Source: Guadua angustifolia (Eukaryota > Streptophyta > Magnoliopsida > Poales > Poaceae). Taken from it: a DNA stretch of 64,000 bases. Every line of letters begins with the position of its first letter. Within the stretch, counting starts at the first letter, position 1. Both the position numbers and the translations under genes were made by a program. The notes beneath the pieces are model-generated. The model had not been told where the DNA came from and ran no database searches. It saw only the letters and a program-made list of their open reading frames with translations. This document shows, piece by piece, positions 1 through 12,410 of this stretch. The stretch covers positions 3,472,001 to 3,536,000 of the forward strand of contig CM070506.1 in assembly GCA_036346375.1 (NCBI GenBank). The letters are read 5' to 3'.

Positions 1-253
1 CTCGCCCGCATCGCCAATCTACCTCCCCGAGCACGTCATCGCCTCCTCCTCTAAGCACGTCACTGTCGTCTCCTCCTCCAAGCACATCCTCACCTTCTCC
101 CCAAGGACATCGTCGCCACCACTCCGAGCATGTCACCGCCTCCTCCCCAAGCATGTCGCCTTCGTCTCCTCCCCCAAGCACATCGTCGCCTCCTCCCCAA
201 GCACATCGCCGTTGTCTCCTCCCGAGCACGTCATCACTGCCTCCTCCCTGAGC
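1..253. repeat. Degenerate GC-rich minisatellite
   Basis: About ten imperfect copies of a 22-30 base unit built on CTCCTCCCCAAGCACATCG occur in a row, with CCGAGCACGTC as a common variant. The array runs off the left edge, so its full length is unknown. Stops such as TAA appear in the unit, so it does not look like a protein repeat. No gene is evident. Confidence 0.7.
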
Positions 254-784
254 AGTATTAGCTACATTGACTTTTCAGTTGGTGTTTTGTGAGTATAATC
301 GTCTTTATGTGATTAATTTCTTTACTGTTGTTGCAAATGGGCTAAACAATTTACTTGTCTTAGGAATCTTGCATATGCGGGGAGGCAATGTTCGATAAGG
401 AGTTGGGCTGGTTAGACTGTTTATGACAATATTAATTAATCCTTTACATCTTGCATACATGATTAGTTCAATTGGTATCATCTGTTAAGTGTTATTAGAT
501 ATATATTCATGCTTATTGTGCTTACTGTTCTATTTGTTCTTGGTTGTTATTGTTTTATTCATGTTATTGTTGGCTATTTTTAGCACCCTAACTGTTGCTA
601 GCAGCTTCTGTTTAATTGATTTTGCATTCTGCACTATTATAGTTTCAACGAGTATTGTTGAGTATTAATTCTTTTAAATATATCTTAGTCTAATTGATTA
701 GGTTTTATAAACTATTTTTGAAAGCAAGGTTGTCATAAATTAGTATAATATCTTGTCCCTAGTGGTGGCATTCCTAAGGCAGCT
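254..784. other. AT-rich stretch with no recognisable gene
   Basis: There are no long open frames and no splice-bounded coding block. It separates the left minisatellite from an LTR-like fragment and is probably old repeat or intergenic DNA. Confidence 0.5.
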
Positions 785-1545
785 TGTAACATTCCAAATT
801 TTACTTTTATTGGACTTATTGCGCTTTTTTCCTTTTTATTGAATTTTTGGGATTTTATTTAATTTATTTTGAATTTATTGAATTAAGCCTTTTGCTATCT
901 TTTATTGATTCAGTGAAAATTATTGGTGATATTTTATTGGAAGTATTTTATTTGAGTTCTAAATGTCTTAAAGTATTTTTTGGGATTTTTCTGAATTTTT
1001 CCTGGTATTTTTGCTATTTTATTTGGCTTAATTTATTTTGCTGAATTATTTTAATTCAAAATCATTTTAAAATCGGGTGAATATTGTTTGGACCGAAACA
1101 CCATCGGTCTGGCCCATTTCTTTCCACCACGGCCCAGCCTGTGCCGGCCGTGCGGCCTGCTTCGCTGAAACCCTAGGAGGTTGGCCATTGATTCGATCCA
1201 ACGTTTGTCGTTCTTCCGCATCGTCCACGTGCTCCGAGCTGTCGATGGGTTGCCACGTGGATGGCCATGATCGTGCCACCTCGTCTCATCGTATCTCAAC
1301 TGAATTCGTCGCCGCCGCTGGTTTTGTTTGGGTTTCTGTGCCCTACACGGAAGCCGAAGTCCCTATTTAATACGCCGCCGCCACCCCTGTGTTGTGCACG
1401 TCGAGACTAACCCGTAGCCCCATCGCACGCATCCTGAGCCGTCGTCGTTTGCCTGCAAGAGCTCCACGAAGTTCATCAAAGCCTCCACCATAGTTTTTCA
1501 ACCTCTCGAATTTAAAGAACATAATTAGGTACATAAAAAACACCT
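785..1545 (+). mobile_element. Diverged LTR fragment, Tekay/chromovirus type
   Basis: The stretch begins TGTAACATTCC and runs parallel to the start of the intact long LTR at 9260. Shared landmarks, in the same order, are an AAGCCTTTTGCTA block, a TTTATTTGAGT block and a TTTTTCCTGGTATTTTT block. A GC-rich section and a TATTTAATA promoter-like site near 1364 follow. The right boundary is vague and no matching partner LTR is seen, so this is a truncated or solo remnant of a related but different family. Confidence 0.5.
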
Positions 1546-2700
1546 ACGGCGGTTTGGCTGGAATTGGTTCTTTTCCTTGGTTAGTAATGTTTTCTTTCGG
1601 TATGGTATTGTAGCTATGATTTATACCATTTGTAATTATAACAATATTGCATATAGTTATAATATATAACATATTAAATGCTTTATGTACTCATCCTTGA
1701 ATCAATAAATCTACCAGTTGGAGAAAAAGAGTCAATTATGATTCGAGCCTTGTCGATTACCTGTGGCAGGTCGATGGGTTGCCCATTGAAGTTTATGATC
1801 CACTGTAGTTTATTTAGTGAATAAAGCTCTGCGACGCTTAATAAATGTAAAGTCAACCATGAGGCCATCGCACTACATATTTATTTATCAACTCTAGTCC
1901 TTTATTATTATTCCGTTGTGTATGGAGTTAATATTATATCTATGTTGTCACTATGTGTACAACTATAATTCTAGATTAGTACAGTATACATAAAGAGTTC
2001 GAATTTATATATTCATATTTCGATCGACATACACACAATGCTTGGACTATTGGGACCATAGGCTCATGCCCTGTAATAAGTTAGTTCAGCCATCACTTCG
2101 ATATAAATATATGAATTTATAGTACCAATGTTTCCGACGCAACCACTGTAATGTATCACTAGTTCTTGTCGATAATGCTCAATCGTCATCCAAATGATAA
2201 AGCCATACACTCTCTCTCTCACACACCCAAACAGACAAACGATGGATGCTTCGAAGTTCTTGCCGTGGAAGTTCTATCGAAAAAGACTATTTTAACTTTA
2301 ACCAACAATGTCTTTACGAATATTTTGATCGGTCATATGAAAATGATATTATTAGATTTGTCCAATAAATACTTTTAAAATATTATAAATTTATTAGGTT
2401 TAACAGTACATTGGAATAAAAATTTATGGTGGAAGTTACGTCTCACGGGCCATGTCAATATTGTTCATTACAATATTTATTTTTTTCACTAGAGGGAGTG
2501 TTGTATGATCATCTGCGATATTTAAAAGTGGTTGCACAAAACCCATTCAGATTCCTATTGCTATGTGTATTTTTTTTATGACTTAGCAAAATTCATATTA
2601 GTTAAAAAAATTTCCTATGTTGAACCGGGGAAAAACATATTATTATGTGTGTGTCAATCCCAATTTGTACATCCTAGGGCTAAATTTCTGTTAAAAACGA
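1546..2700. other. AT-rich intergenic debris
   Basis: Only short chance open frames occur. I see no terminal repeats, coding similarity or RNA gene. Confidence 0.4.
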
Positions 2701-2717
2701 AGCCAAGTAGGACAGTA

Positions 2718-2945
2718 CTAACACATGCAGAAATTTGCATCAGCTTTGTCATACCACGTACAAAATTTGCATGTACAAAATTTGCATCAGCTTTGTCATA
2801 CCATGTACAAAATCTGCATGTACAAAATGCATGTACAAAATTTGCATCAGCTTTGTCATACCATGTACTAACACATGTAGAAATTTGCATCAGCTCTGTC
2901 ATACCATGTAGGACAGGACTAACACATGTAGAAAATTGCAATAGT
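2718..2945. repeat. Tandem repeat, TTTGCATCAGCTTTGTCATACC unit
   Basis: Several imperfect copies of AAATTTGCATCAGCTTTG, followed by TCATACCATGTAC, alternate with shorter CATGTACAAAAT spacers. The array accounts for an apparent 161-codon frame over 2532-3017, which is repetitive and not credible as a gene. Confidence 0.75.
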
Positions 2946-3059
2946 ATGAGGAGGGGTGAAGCCGTGAGTACTACCATGTACAAAATGCTGCGTTGGGAAC
3001 CTCATACATTAAACTAGTACTCCTCCAAACTTTTAATACGGGACTAACCCATCGCTACA

Positions 3060-4945
3060 ACTGCTAAAATGTTACATGGGACTGTAACACCCTTGTACTT
3101 TACGTGCTTAAGATATTGCCATCATTTACATTTTTTAACTTTTAATTTGATTTTAACTATAATTTCTGCATGTATTCTAAAACAATTAACACATGAAGGA
3201 TAGAGATGGTAAACAGAAAGGGATGAATTAATAGTCGCAAAACAAAATTTTTCCCCACAAAATACTCCAACTAAGACTGCTTTGAAGATTTTTCTTCGGA
3301 CCGTTGCTCCTCAAATTCACTAATCCTCCAAAACCTGAACAACTAGACAACTATGTTTACCCCTAACTTATATGGATGAGAACCATAGAATATGTGAGAA
3401 ATTTTTTGATCATAATCCTGGTTGTCAAATATCCAAATAAAAAGGAATAATTCAAACCTTACTTTTAGAAAGGACATTAAGGCAAATCACAAAAGTCATT
3501 TTCTGAAAAGCAAAAGCAGATTTTTCAGAAATTATCTTTAGTTGGAGTAGGTGGTTGGTAGATTTCTGGTGCTCTAGAAATTTTGAGAATTTTTGTCCAT
3601 ATGAGCAAATGAGTTGTGAAGAACTCAACCAAAGACCACCACAAAACACCTTGTAGAAAAATTAAGAAAAATCAAATATAACAGACTGTCAAGAACTTCG
3701 AGTAGAAAGTTTGGGGCTTGATATTCACCTCATAGCACCCAAACGGTGGAACCAGTGGATTCCCCAATTTTTCCACACATGGATATGAGAGCTGCGCACC
3801 TTCTCCAATAAGAACAACTCAAAAATGATTTTTCTAAATTTTTCTAAAAATTAAACACTGACTGCTGTGTGAAAAACAAGTTCTGGACAGAGTTGCAACT
3901 TAATGGAAAACTTGATCTCTAGTCTATCCTACAATGCAAGAGAGATGTAAAACTATATGAGCACACTCAAGACATCCTAGATTAGCAGAATTTAGAAGGA
4001 GGGGAGGCAAATCCAAATTACGAGAAAGTAAATTGCGAGAAAGTAAATTGCAGGAATTTAAATGCTGAATTTAAAACATAATGTAAATACGTAATGTAAA
4101 TTCAAACATGAATGAAAATAATTTGCATTTCAGAAAGGGGAGGTTTACAAAGCCTCACAACAAAGTGGACAAAACTCAAAGGAGCACAAAAACCTCTACA
4201 ACCTTTAATAGGAGGAGGCTACCCCTCCCTCTTTATTTATACTACTCTTGGGCCACCTACTACCCTTGGATGAGTCTCTCAACCCTAGAGCACTCATCAA
4301 AGAGCTAGGATTAACTCACTCACATAGCCATATAAGGGCTAACCCAAAATCCACACACATAATGGGTTTTCTTGCATGGTTTTCAAAGCATACTACATAG
4401 ACTCGCTACCCTATCAACTAGACCACGATCCAACGGCCCTCATTGATCCACGTGGCATCTAGCTAGCATCATTGCCTTTCCTTGTCTTCTTGGCTTGCCC
4501 AGATTCCATCTCCGATCATCTTCCGGTGATCTTCGACCGTTTGGACCTCTGGCGCACCTCGCCTAGTCCCGGTCATCCTCCGCGTCTCTATGACCTAGCA
4601 CTGTCATCCTGCAACCATCAAAGACAAGGAAAACCCATCACATAGCAATGTCCAAAAGATATCAATAATCATCACAAAATCCTTAATTAAAATATTAATG
4701 CTCAGAAGATCCGGTGCTGCTGCCTGGCCGGTAGCACCGCTCTACCATAACCGGTAGCACCAGAAAAGGCAATCAAATCTCGAATTGCTCCAAATTGAAA
4801 ATCCAATTCAAATCAAACTCAATTCCAAAGCAAACCAAGCTCAAATCCAGTCAATTACTCATCACAAACATGGATAAACCTCCACATAGTCCTTTAACAC
4901 GTCTCCTAAACAATACTAACAGGAATTATATTTGCATAACAATAT
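3060..4945 (-). mobile_element. Probable old LTR remnant, minus orientation
   Basis: No coding sequence is visible. On the minus strand there is a good TATA box (TATAAATAAA, complement of 4232-4241) followed by a GC-balanced leader of the kind found in grass LTRs. A TGTAACACCC-like start occurs at 3081 on the plus strand, so orientation and limits are uncertain. The left end of the LTR at 4946 cuts into this stretch, so it predates that insertion. Family unknown. Confidence 0.3.
4232..4241 (-). promoter_or_regulatory. Candidate TATA box (minus strand) in LTR remnant
   Basis: The complement reads TATAAATAAA, downstream of a GC-richer segment, as in plant LTR promoters. There is no experimental or comparative support inside the window. 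Confidence 0.35.
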
Positions 4946-5562
4946 TGTCGACGTTTGAGAAACAGGCCCTCACCAAGCTTACTTGTTGATTGAGGGAACA
5001 ACCAAAGCCCTTTCCCGTGAAGGGTTTGCGTCCGAAGAATGCACTTGAAGTAACAAGGAATGTGCAAAGTGTTTATACTGGCTCGGGCCTCTCACGATGG
5101 AGATAACAACCCTACGTCCAGTAGTCTTGCTATTGCGTGCGAAAACTCTTATAGAATGGCTTGTGTACGTGTGCTTTCTTTGCTTGCTATTCTCATGTGT
5201 CTTTACTGCATTTGATCATGGCTGTAACCGCATCCTTGATTTCCGCCACATCCCGACGTGGGTATAATGGACTCGAATCGTGGCATGATGGTCTTAAACC
5301 GCAGTGCAATTATTGCTACGTCGTCTTTATGGGCCGAACATGATCTTTTGATCATGCTTGGGATTTCCCTCAACTTTGACCGACCATTGTGCACCTCCGA
5401 GCAAGCATGCTCGGGGACGAGCCTAACCATGGTTAGGGCGAACCCGCTAGCTAGACTATCCGAGGATCCTCCTTGGGGACAACATCCAAAGGTATGCATG
5501 GTCGGCCGAAAACCGGCTGCCAGGGTATTTTGGTCTTTATAAAAATTATCCAATCCCCGACA
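4946..5562 (-). mobile_element. 3' LTR of Tat-like Ty3/gypsy element A
   Basis: The minus-strand LTR begins TGTCGGGGATTGG (complement of 5562 leftward) and ends AAACGTCGACA (4946), giving TG...CA ends. Its inner part matches the LTRs at 20813-21337 and 38977-39635 through the TATACTGG-T-CGGG-CC block and the CTACGTCCAGT block near 5080-5125. Immediately inside the element is the polypurine tract CCTCGGGGGCTAGT (complement of 5563-5578). That order makes this the 3' LTR of a minus-oriented element whose body continues to the right. Its 5' LTR is not present nearby. Confidence 0.75.
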
Positions 5563-5580
5563 ACTAGCCCCCGAGGCTCA
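5563..5580 (-). promoter_or_regulatory. Polypurine tract of element A
   Basis: The complement reads GAGCCTCGGGGGCTAGT, directly next to the 3' LTR. The same motif precedes the 3' LTR stub of element C at 31028-31044, supporting plus-strand priming there. Confidence 0.6.
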
Positions 5581-5926
5581 AGTGGAAAACTACTTGGCTG
5601 GGCCTTCCCCTTGAGCCTTCAAACTCAATGGAGGGATTGGAATCTTGCAGCGAAGCACTACTGCAGCATCCGAGCAATACCCGCTCGCAGATGAGCATGG
5701 TCGACAAGGACCGAACTATAAGCTCGGCCCTCGACCAAGGGAAGCTCGGGCAATCGAAGGTCGCAGCGTTCCTTCCTTGTGAAGCTTTGCTGGAGCAGTT
5801 TGGACAACTTTTTGGGAACTGTGCTTTTATTGGATAGTCTCTAAGATTGCACCTCCACACGTCGGTTGCGAACAGGCGGGAGCTATTTTGGCCCCCGAAC
5901 GGTCATGTCTGTTCGACTTCTCCGCC

Positions 5927-5934
5927 TATATATA
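5927..5934 (+). promoter_or_regulatory. TATA box of the antisense gene in element A
   Basis: TATATATA lies about 112 bases upstream of the ATG at 6046. In element C the equivalent gene has TATAAA about 113 bases upstream of its ATG. The conserved spacing suggests a genuine internal promoter independent of the LTR. Confidence 0.55.
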
Positions 5935-6045
5935 TAGGCAGGAACAGTGATGAGAAACCCTTCATCAGCATCTTACATTCAAGCCCTCAGAATCTCCTAA
6001 GTCCCAAACTTTTCCGCCCTTACATTTTCTTCCTTGATCCATTCC

Positions 6046-8837
6046 ATGGCGAAGTTCGGAGCAAGCAAAATCAGCAAAGAAAGGCTACAAATGCTCAAGG
6101 ATCTTGGCTACCTTGATGTGGGCTCCTGGCGAGTTCCTGATGGAGAGGGAGCTCTGGTGCCGCGCAATGATGAGATCGTCTCCTACAACCTCTACACCAT
6201 CAATGGGCTGAGGATGACTGAGAGCGAATTCCTTGAATCCGTGCTCGCCCAATGTGAGTGCGAGATTTCTAATCTTAACCTTAATTCCATCCTTGTTCTG
6301 GCCATCTTCTCGCATCTTTGTGAGGGATACGTGGGCACCATGCCCACGGCGAGCCTTTTCTTTCATTTCTATTTCTTGTTCGATACTGGTGGACTTCTCC
6401 CGCCGGTTGCATCTACTTTCGCATTCAATCCAACTGACCATACGAGTACCCAGCCTTCATGCTCAAGGACTTGGTGTCGGGCTGGATGGATTTTTGGTTT
6501 TACTTGAAGAAGGCGGAGGGAAGCTCTTTCCGCTACACCGAAATGGTGATTCCGCGTGTCGCCCGTGCAAGCCGAGGAGGAGCGGACGCTGATGATGATC
6601 AGTGAGCTCACCAGTATGGGGCTCACTGGTTGTGGCATTGCTCAGGATTATCTCAAGAACCGGGTGTCTCCACTGAGGAGGAGGGAACACCCTTTCTTCG
6701 AAATCTCCGAGTAGCAAGACCTCACCCGTGAGGCTGATTCTGGTAGGCTTCCAAGATTGTATTGATAACTTCCACTCTTCATGATTTTGCTCGCACTAAC
6801 GTTTATGTTGATCGGATGTAGCCCCAAGCACGGCCTGGGTGGAGAAGTGAGTTGCCGAAATGTTCGGCACTCCGAAGGGCAAGGAGCTTGAGAATGGGCA
6901 CCAAGTTCCAAAGAACGTGCACTAGCGGGGCGACGCGGTAAGTAACTTCGTGATTCATGCTCGAGGAAAGACATCCCGAGCATCTTCGATGCTTTTTGTT
7001 GTTTTTGACAGGAGAAGATTGCCCTTGAAGCCGTGGTGGCTAAACTCAAACTATTATTGTGTGACCAAGGGGGAGCCATCCCTGCCGCCAAGACCAAGAA
7101 GGCGAGGGGCAAGCGGCAACCGCCACCGCCACCACTGATCACCCGACTCCTTAAGAGTCGAGCGACTTCGAGCAAGAGCCCTCCTCAGTGACACTTGTAG
7201 TATGTCGATAAGATGGAGGTAAGGGATTTGAAGAAATGGCTAAAAGAATATACCGAGCAACACCTGAATTTGATGGCTCGCTTGCACCAGCTCGCGGAGT
7301 AGGCGAGGCGAGCTAAGGCGGCAGAAGACTCTGTGCATAAAGAGGTAGAGGGGAAGATCACGACCTCCAAACCAAGCTGAAGCGGGCAACTTCGGGTTCT
7401 TCGGCAAGAGAGACTGAGGAAGAGGATGAAGATCTGGTGCCCTTTATTACGAAGTACCGGACGTTGTCGGGCGCACAGCCGAGGTGCCCGAGGAAAACTT
7501 TGGAAGCGGTCGACATGGACGAGGTCGACCCTTTGATGGCGAGGGCCAACCGCGCTGCTGCGGAGAGGTTCGAGCTTGTGGTCGCGGCCCAGGCTTCCAC
7601 GGACATAATCCCTGTGGCAACAACCAAGTCCACCGAGGATGGTGGCGAGGAGCTCAACAAACATAATTCTTCTTCTCCATTTCTCCCCTTTCTTTCTTTT
7701 TGCTTTGCTTCGTTCGTCTAAGCTAACCCCACTCCATTGACGTAGGCGAAATAGCTTGTAGGGGCATTTTGGATTTTGGGGCAATGGCTGATGAAATCCT
7801 TGACCATGTAATAGAGAGAGAGCTTGCCCTCGCTGCCGACCTTGTGATGGCGGAAGGCATCACAGCTAAGGCCTATCAAGACCAACAAGCCGTGGAGCTT
7901 CAAGACCTGGAAGGACCAACTCTCCAGGAAGGCCAACTTCCCCGAGAGGAGTATGTGGCACCCTCGAGCACATCAGATGCTCGGGATCAAGAAGAAGACC
8001 CTGCACCACCGAGCGAAGTGCCTGCCCGAGAAGAATGCACGAAGCTCCAGAGCGAACCGCTTGCTCGAGAAGAAGGCACAAAGCCTCCGAGCGAACCTGC
8101 TTAGGAAGAAAATAAAGATCCCCCGAGCGAAGATCATGCTCGGGAGGAGGATAAGAAGCTCCCGAGCAAACTTCCTGCTCGAGAAGAAAATAAGGAGCCC
8201 CTGAGCGAAGAGAATGCTCAGGAGGAGGACAAAAGTTCCCAGCCGAAGTCTACCGCAGGAGATCTCGCGGACCTTCGGTCTGAAGATGTCACCAAGGCCT
8301 TCCAGGAAAACCTGAGTGACCGCCTCCTCTGGGTAGGCATACTTAACTTATAAAGTTTTTCTCCTTGGTAGCGACCGAGAACTAAGATCTTCGGGCATGT
8401 AGGTGCTCCGGGCGATCATGGTAGATTTTGAAGCGACCACCATGCCTCCTGAGTTCATGGCCAACCAATGTGCCGAGCAAGACGCTAAGATAGCGGAGCT
8501 CAAGCAAGCGCTGGTCGATCTCAAAGCTCCATATGAGGAGAATCTCGAAGCTTCACGCGAGGAGATGCGGCGCAAATCTGAAGAAGAATACACCATGGAT
8601 TGCAAAGAACAAATCTTCCAAGCCAAGGCGGAGCTCGAACAAAAGCGAAAATGCTCCACAGCCTTGGAGGAGAAACTGAGCCGAAGCAAAGAGGAGGAGA
8701 AACGACTCCGCCAGGAAGCTCACGAGGGATGTGACGCTCAACAATGACTGCTCGAGCTTGAGGCTCAACTTGACGAGGCGAGGGAAGAACTCTCAGCCCT
8801 GCAAGAGGTGAAGCTCGGCGGAAACCCTCCTATGTAA
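6046..8837 (+). pseudogene. Antisense extra gene of element A (Transposase_28/PF04195-like plus coiled coil), decayed
   Basis: This gene runs opposite to the gag-pol direction of its host element. The first exon starts at ATG 6046 (MAKFGASKIS...) and encodes the 'putative gypsy-type transposon' domain known from plant Tat-lineage elements. Conserved pieces include RVPDGE, LCEGY and FWFYLKKAEG near 6510. Later exon-like blocks follow: YLKNRVSPLRRREHPF at about 6645-6705, AEMFGTP near 6853, and VPKNVH near 6908. A glutamate/lysine-rich coiled coil at 8400-8837 ends ...GGNPPM-stop. The order matches the minus-strand gene at 27819-30628. Breaks include a frameshift near 6390 and stops near 6713, 6869 and 8744. 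AATAAA at 8860 may be a polyadenylation signal. The gene is intron-containing and its function is unknown. Confidence 0.65.
8001..8236 (+). repeat. 45-base coding tandem repeat inside the antisense gene
   Basis: About five copies of a 45-base unit encode a 15-residue acidic repeat of the form PPSE-x-x-AREE-x-x-K. One copy holds a TAG stop (8102). The repeat lies between the domain exons and the coiled coil of the antisense gene. Element C's copy has no obvious counterpart, so it looks like a local expansion. Confidence 0.65.
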
Positions 8838-9138
8838 AATACTCCATGTAAACCTCTTGAATAAAGGGATGATTTTTGAGAAATTGTCTTGCTTCTTTTG
8901 CGACTTGTCTCCCAATGAACGCTTGCACAAACAGACAAAACAAAGTGAGCAAAATGAAAAGATAGCGTACAAAGATAGTAGAGAACGAAACATGAACTCG
9001 CGTTTTTTAGGAAAACATGGTAGTTCATCCCTACTAAGGCCCCGCTGTGAATGAAGGTCGTGCACCTAAGTTGTGAGCATGAGCTCCTTCATAGGAGAGT
9101 TAGAAAAAATTGTGCATACAATTTCCCTTAACGACCAT
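8838..9138. other. Spacer of element A up to the element C insertion
   Basis: This is non-coding sequence after the antisense gene, with AATAAA at 8860-8865. Element A should continue into its pol gene here but is cut off by the 5' LTR of element C at 9139. Confidence 0.5.
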
Positions 9139-9259
9139 TGACGAGGATTGGGAAAATCTCTGACAAGTCAACGCATGGTCAAATGGGCCCCCGGCTCGAG
9201 ACATCGCAGCGAAGGCCCTCGACCACGACCTAGCGACGTTCATTCCCGCACGACCTCGA
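9139..9259 (+). mobile_element. 5' LTR of element C, first part (interrupted)
   Basis: It begins TGACGAGGATTGGGAAAATC and matches the start of the LTR stub at 31045 and the complement of the end of the LTR at 39635. It stops at CGACCTCGA, where element B is inserted, and resumes at 20813. The two pieces total 646 bases, close to the 659 bases of the uninterrupted relative at 38977-39635. Confidence 0.75.
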
Positions 9260-12200
9260 TGTAACATCCCAATTTTTGAAATTCTATTTAGTTAATTGGG
9301 GTTTACTGCTAATTGAGTGATTTGTGAATTTTCTGGGTTTATTTTCATTTTCTGAGATTTATTGGAATTATTTTAAATTAAGTATATTAAGCCTTTTGCT
9401 AAAAACTAATTATAAATGGATAATCCTAAAATAAAGTTTTATCAAAAATATTTTATTTGAGTCAAGAATGTCACAAAGTATTTATGAGAATTTTCTTGGA
9501 TTTTTCCTGATATTTTTAGTGCCTAAAATAAACCGGATTATTTTCTAGGATTATTTTAAAAGAAAAACTTTCCGCAAATAAAGAACAGTAATGGGCCTAT
9601 TCCAATTCTTGTCTTGCTAACCAACCATGTCTTTCGTTAGGCGAAGCCCACCTTGTAGAAGGATTTTCGTTAGCCGTCGGATTGAGATCGGACGCCTAGG
9701 AATGGATCGTGTGCCCTAGGACTTCAGCACTTCTCAGCCATTGGATGACGCTCACGAGCCAGGATTTCCCCACGCCGCGATGAATCATGCGTCTGGCGTG
9801 CCGCAGCGTCGGAAAGTGGTCATCATCTCCGACTTGGCTTCGGAGCAGAGGCCCGTAGCCGCCATGGATTCTTCGCCGATTCGTGCTCACGCGGGACATC
9901 GTAGGCTATAAATAGGAGCGCTTAGGTTGCGGCTGGATGCGAGCAAGCAAAACCCTAGAGTAGCTAGGCCTATTGCATTGGGATTTCGCCGTAATCTAAG
10001 GTGTTCATCGAGCGCTGCCGAAAGGGGGAAATCGTCGATTCACCGCCGTTCTTGCAACAATGGAGCCGAGGCTGGTCGCGTCGTGATCGCCGTCGTGAGG
10101 GGCATCTTGTGCGCTTCTTGGATTGGCCGGAAGATCGTCGGAGGGCTGCCGCATCGAGGAGGACGAAGTCGCCGTCGTTTGACCATCGTCACCACCGCTT
10201 CAGTGCTCCGATTGGAAATCTGACCGCGTCACCAGTCTCACCTTGCCAAGACGAGTCCGAAGGTACCGCTCTTAAATCGCCGGGCGATGACCCTAGGGCA
10301 TCGCGCCACCGTGAGCGAGGTGGTTCGGTCGGATGATTGCCACGTGTCGGACACGTGTGCATTAGGGCCGAGGTGTCGCTATGCGTGTACTCGACCGGCG
10401 TTATGTGGCGCTGCGTCATCGCCGAGCCATCGGCTGGCCGCCGGCGGTCGTCGTGGGCCCCGCACGTCAGTGGGTGGAAGCCATGGTGGACCTAGCCTAT
10501 GGACCAAGGCCAGGTGTCGGCTTCGCATTGGTCCGATTCAAGTGCTGACGCAATAATCGTAATTTCGTTTACAAAAATAATTCGGGATATTGTTGATTTT
10601 CCAATTTTTCTGATTTTCAGGATATTTGAATTTTCCGAGGGCTCGTTCTCCCTCATACGAACTCCGATTGAGGTGATTCAAATTTCTAAAAATTTGTAAA
10701 ATTGAGATCTATCTAATGGTGAATTTTATTTGATTTTTTTAGAATTTGTTTGCTCTTTGTTTTTGTGTTTATTTGGCATTCTCTTTCGTTTCGCGTAGAC
10801 GTTAAACTGTACGACGCATCCGGAGAAGATTCATCGACCCAAGACCAAGGTCCAGAGAAGAATAAGGGCTTTCTTAAGGCAAGTTGTGTTTGATCATGTT
10901 GAACCTATTAGAGCAAATTATTTTGATTTAAACTATTGCATGCTAATTTGATAGAAATGATTTTGAATAAGTTTTGGGATTAGTTAAATGCCTAAGTTGC
11001 TGTATGCCACCTTGTCATATATAATTGTAGGCCATGAATCTTTTGTCACCCTAGGATATGGATTAATAGTTGGACTTTTATAATTTGCCAACATGGGTTG
11101 AGTAGACCGAAGTAGTATGCTTAGCCCTGCCACGTGGACATTTCATGATTTTGGAATACCAAAGTGAATACTGACTTAATGAGATATTGAACATGCTTTG
11201 TGAATGAGACATGTGTTATTGAGTTGATGATGGCACGTGGTGCAATGGTAAAGAACCGGGGTGGGAAAATGATTTAGACTGGGGCAAATGGCAAGATTGT
11301 TTCTGGTGGGCCAAGAGTGGCAACTGGGCGGTCGTATTTGGTTTTTATTGGACATGGACATTTGAGTTACACTTGGTTAGTCTTGCCTCGGTCAACTAAG
11401 GACTTAACCTTGCGAGCATTTGAACTGAGTCTCTCATACAGCCACAAGCTCCGTAATGGGACGGGCTTAGCTGAGTAAACTGGGAAATCTATTCTTTGGT
11501 ACTGTCGTGGTGGTGTGAGGCCCGGAGAAGCGGAATGAGAACTCACATGGCGCAAGAGGGGGCCCTGGTGTGGTAACCATCCCTCGGTGTTGAAACCTTA
11601 GCGGGCGATCTTGGGTTTAGATGGAACTTTGGAAAAGCTTCATTACGGTTATTTGCCTTGGTGGTATTTGATCTGTATCTTGTGGGTAAAGTGTATAACC
11701 TCTGCAGAGTGTACAACCTATTGAATAGCCGTGCTCACGGTATTGAGCATCGCTTCGGTGATTCTGATCAAGGGTTAGATTTTCATAAAAATGAATTGTT
11801 GATGGAAAATGCTTGGGTTGGTGATGATGAATTTGACTTAGGATGGAAAAATGAATTACAATTGAAATGCTTGTGAAAGCTACTATTCCTACTCTTGTTT
11901 TTATGCTTTGCAATCTATTCTTTGTTTATTTGAAATGTCAGATCGCTCATGAACCATAGCCTATCCTTTGTACTAAGCCATGCATGTAGAATATTAGAAT
12001 TGCATTCATGCATGACTTCTTGAGTGCTCAAAGTACTCACCCCACAACAACACAACTTCAGCTTGAAGAAGAAGCAACCCCCTCAGAGGAGGAGTATCGA
12101 GGAGCCGATTTAACTAGGAGCAAGCCCGATCGATTACTGTGGCAAATTGGTTGGCGCCACGAGTTTATTTTATTTCATTGCATTTGAATATTTTAATAAT

Positions 12201-12393
12201 CCTTCGCTCATGAGGCGATCTTTGTAACTTGACCATAAGGTCAATCAACTAGTTTGAGTATTTAATTAAAGTACTTATTATTTCGTTGGATATGTCTGTG
12301 ATATGTACCGATGTTGAAACTGTGTGCACTAGCGTGATCCTGGACTAGTGCTGAAATACAGAGGGTCCGGATTTGCAAATTCGGGTCCCGACA
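9260..12393 (+). repeat. Element B 5' LTR (3,134 bp)
   Basis: It starts TGTAACATCCC and ends GGGTCCCGACA, and matches 17678-20812 over its whole length. Differences are scattered substitutions and small indels, concentrated in the GC-rich middle (about 9620-10450). The U3 region includes a TATA box at 9907. Small open frames in the LTR are not genes. Confidence 0.9.
9907..9914 (+). promoter_or_regulatory. TATA box in element B 5' LTR
   Basis: TATAAATA is conserved with the same flanks (AGGC...GGAGCG) at 18315 in the 3' LTR. It probably positions the genomic RNA start. Confidence 0.7.
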
Positions 12394-12397
12394 GAGG

Positions 12398-12410
12398 TGG
12401 TATCAGAGCC
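12398..12410 (+). promoter_or_regulatory. Element B primer-binding site (initiator tRNA-Met)
   Basis: TGGTATCAGAGCC lies four bases after the LTR end. It is the standard plant retrotransposon site complementary to the 3' end of initiator tRNA-Met. Confidence 0.85.

Noticed and set aside
1..253. CRISPR-like regularly spaced repeat
   Set aside because: The context is plant nuclear DNA and the units are imperfect and contiguous without unique spacers.
2532..3017. 161-codon open frame
   Set aside because: It is made almost entirely of the tandem repeat at 2718-2945, has no recognisable domain, and is mirrored by an equally long antisense frame.
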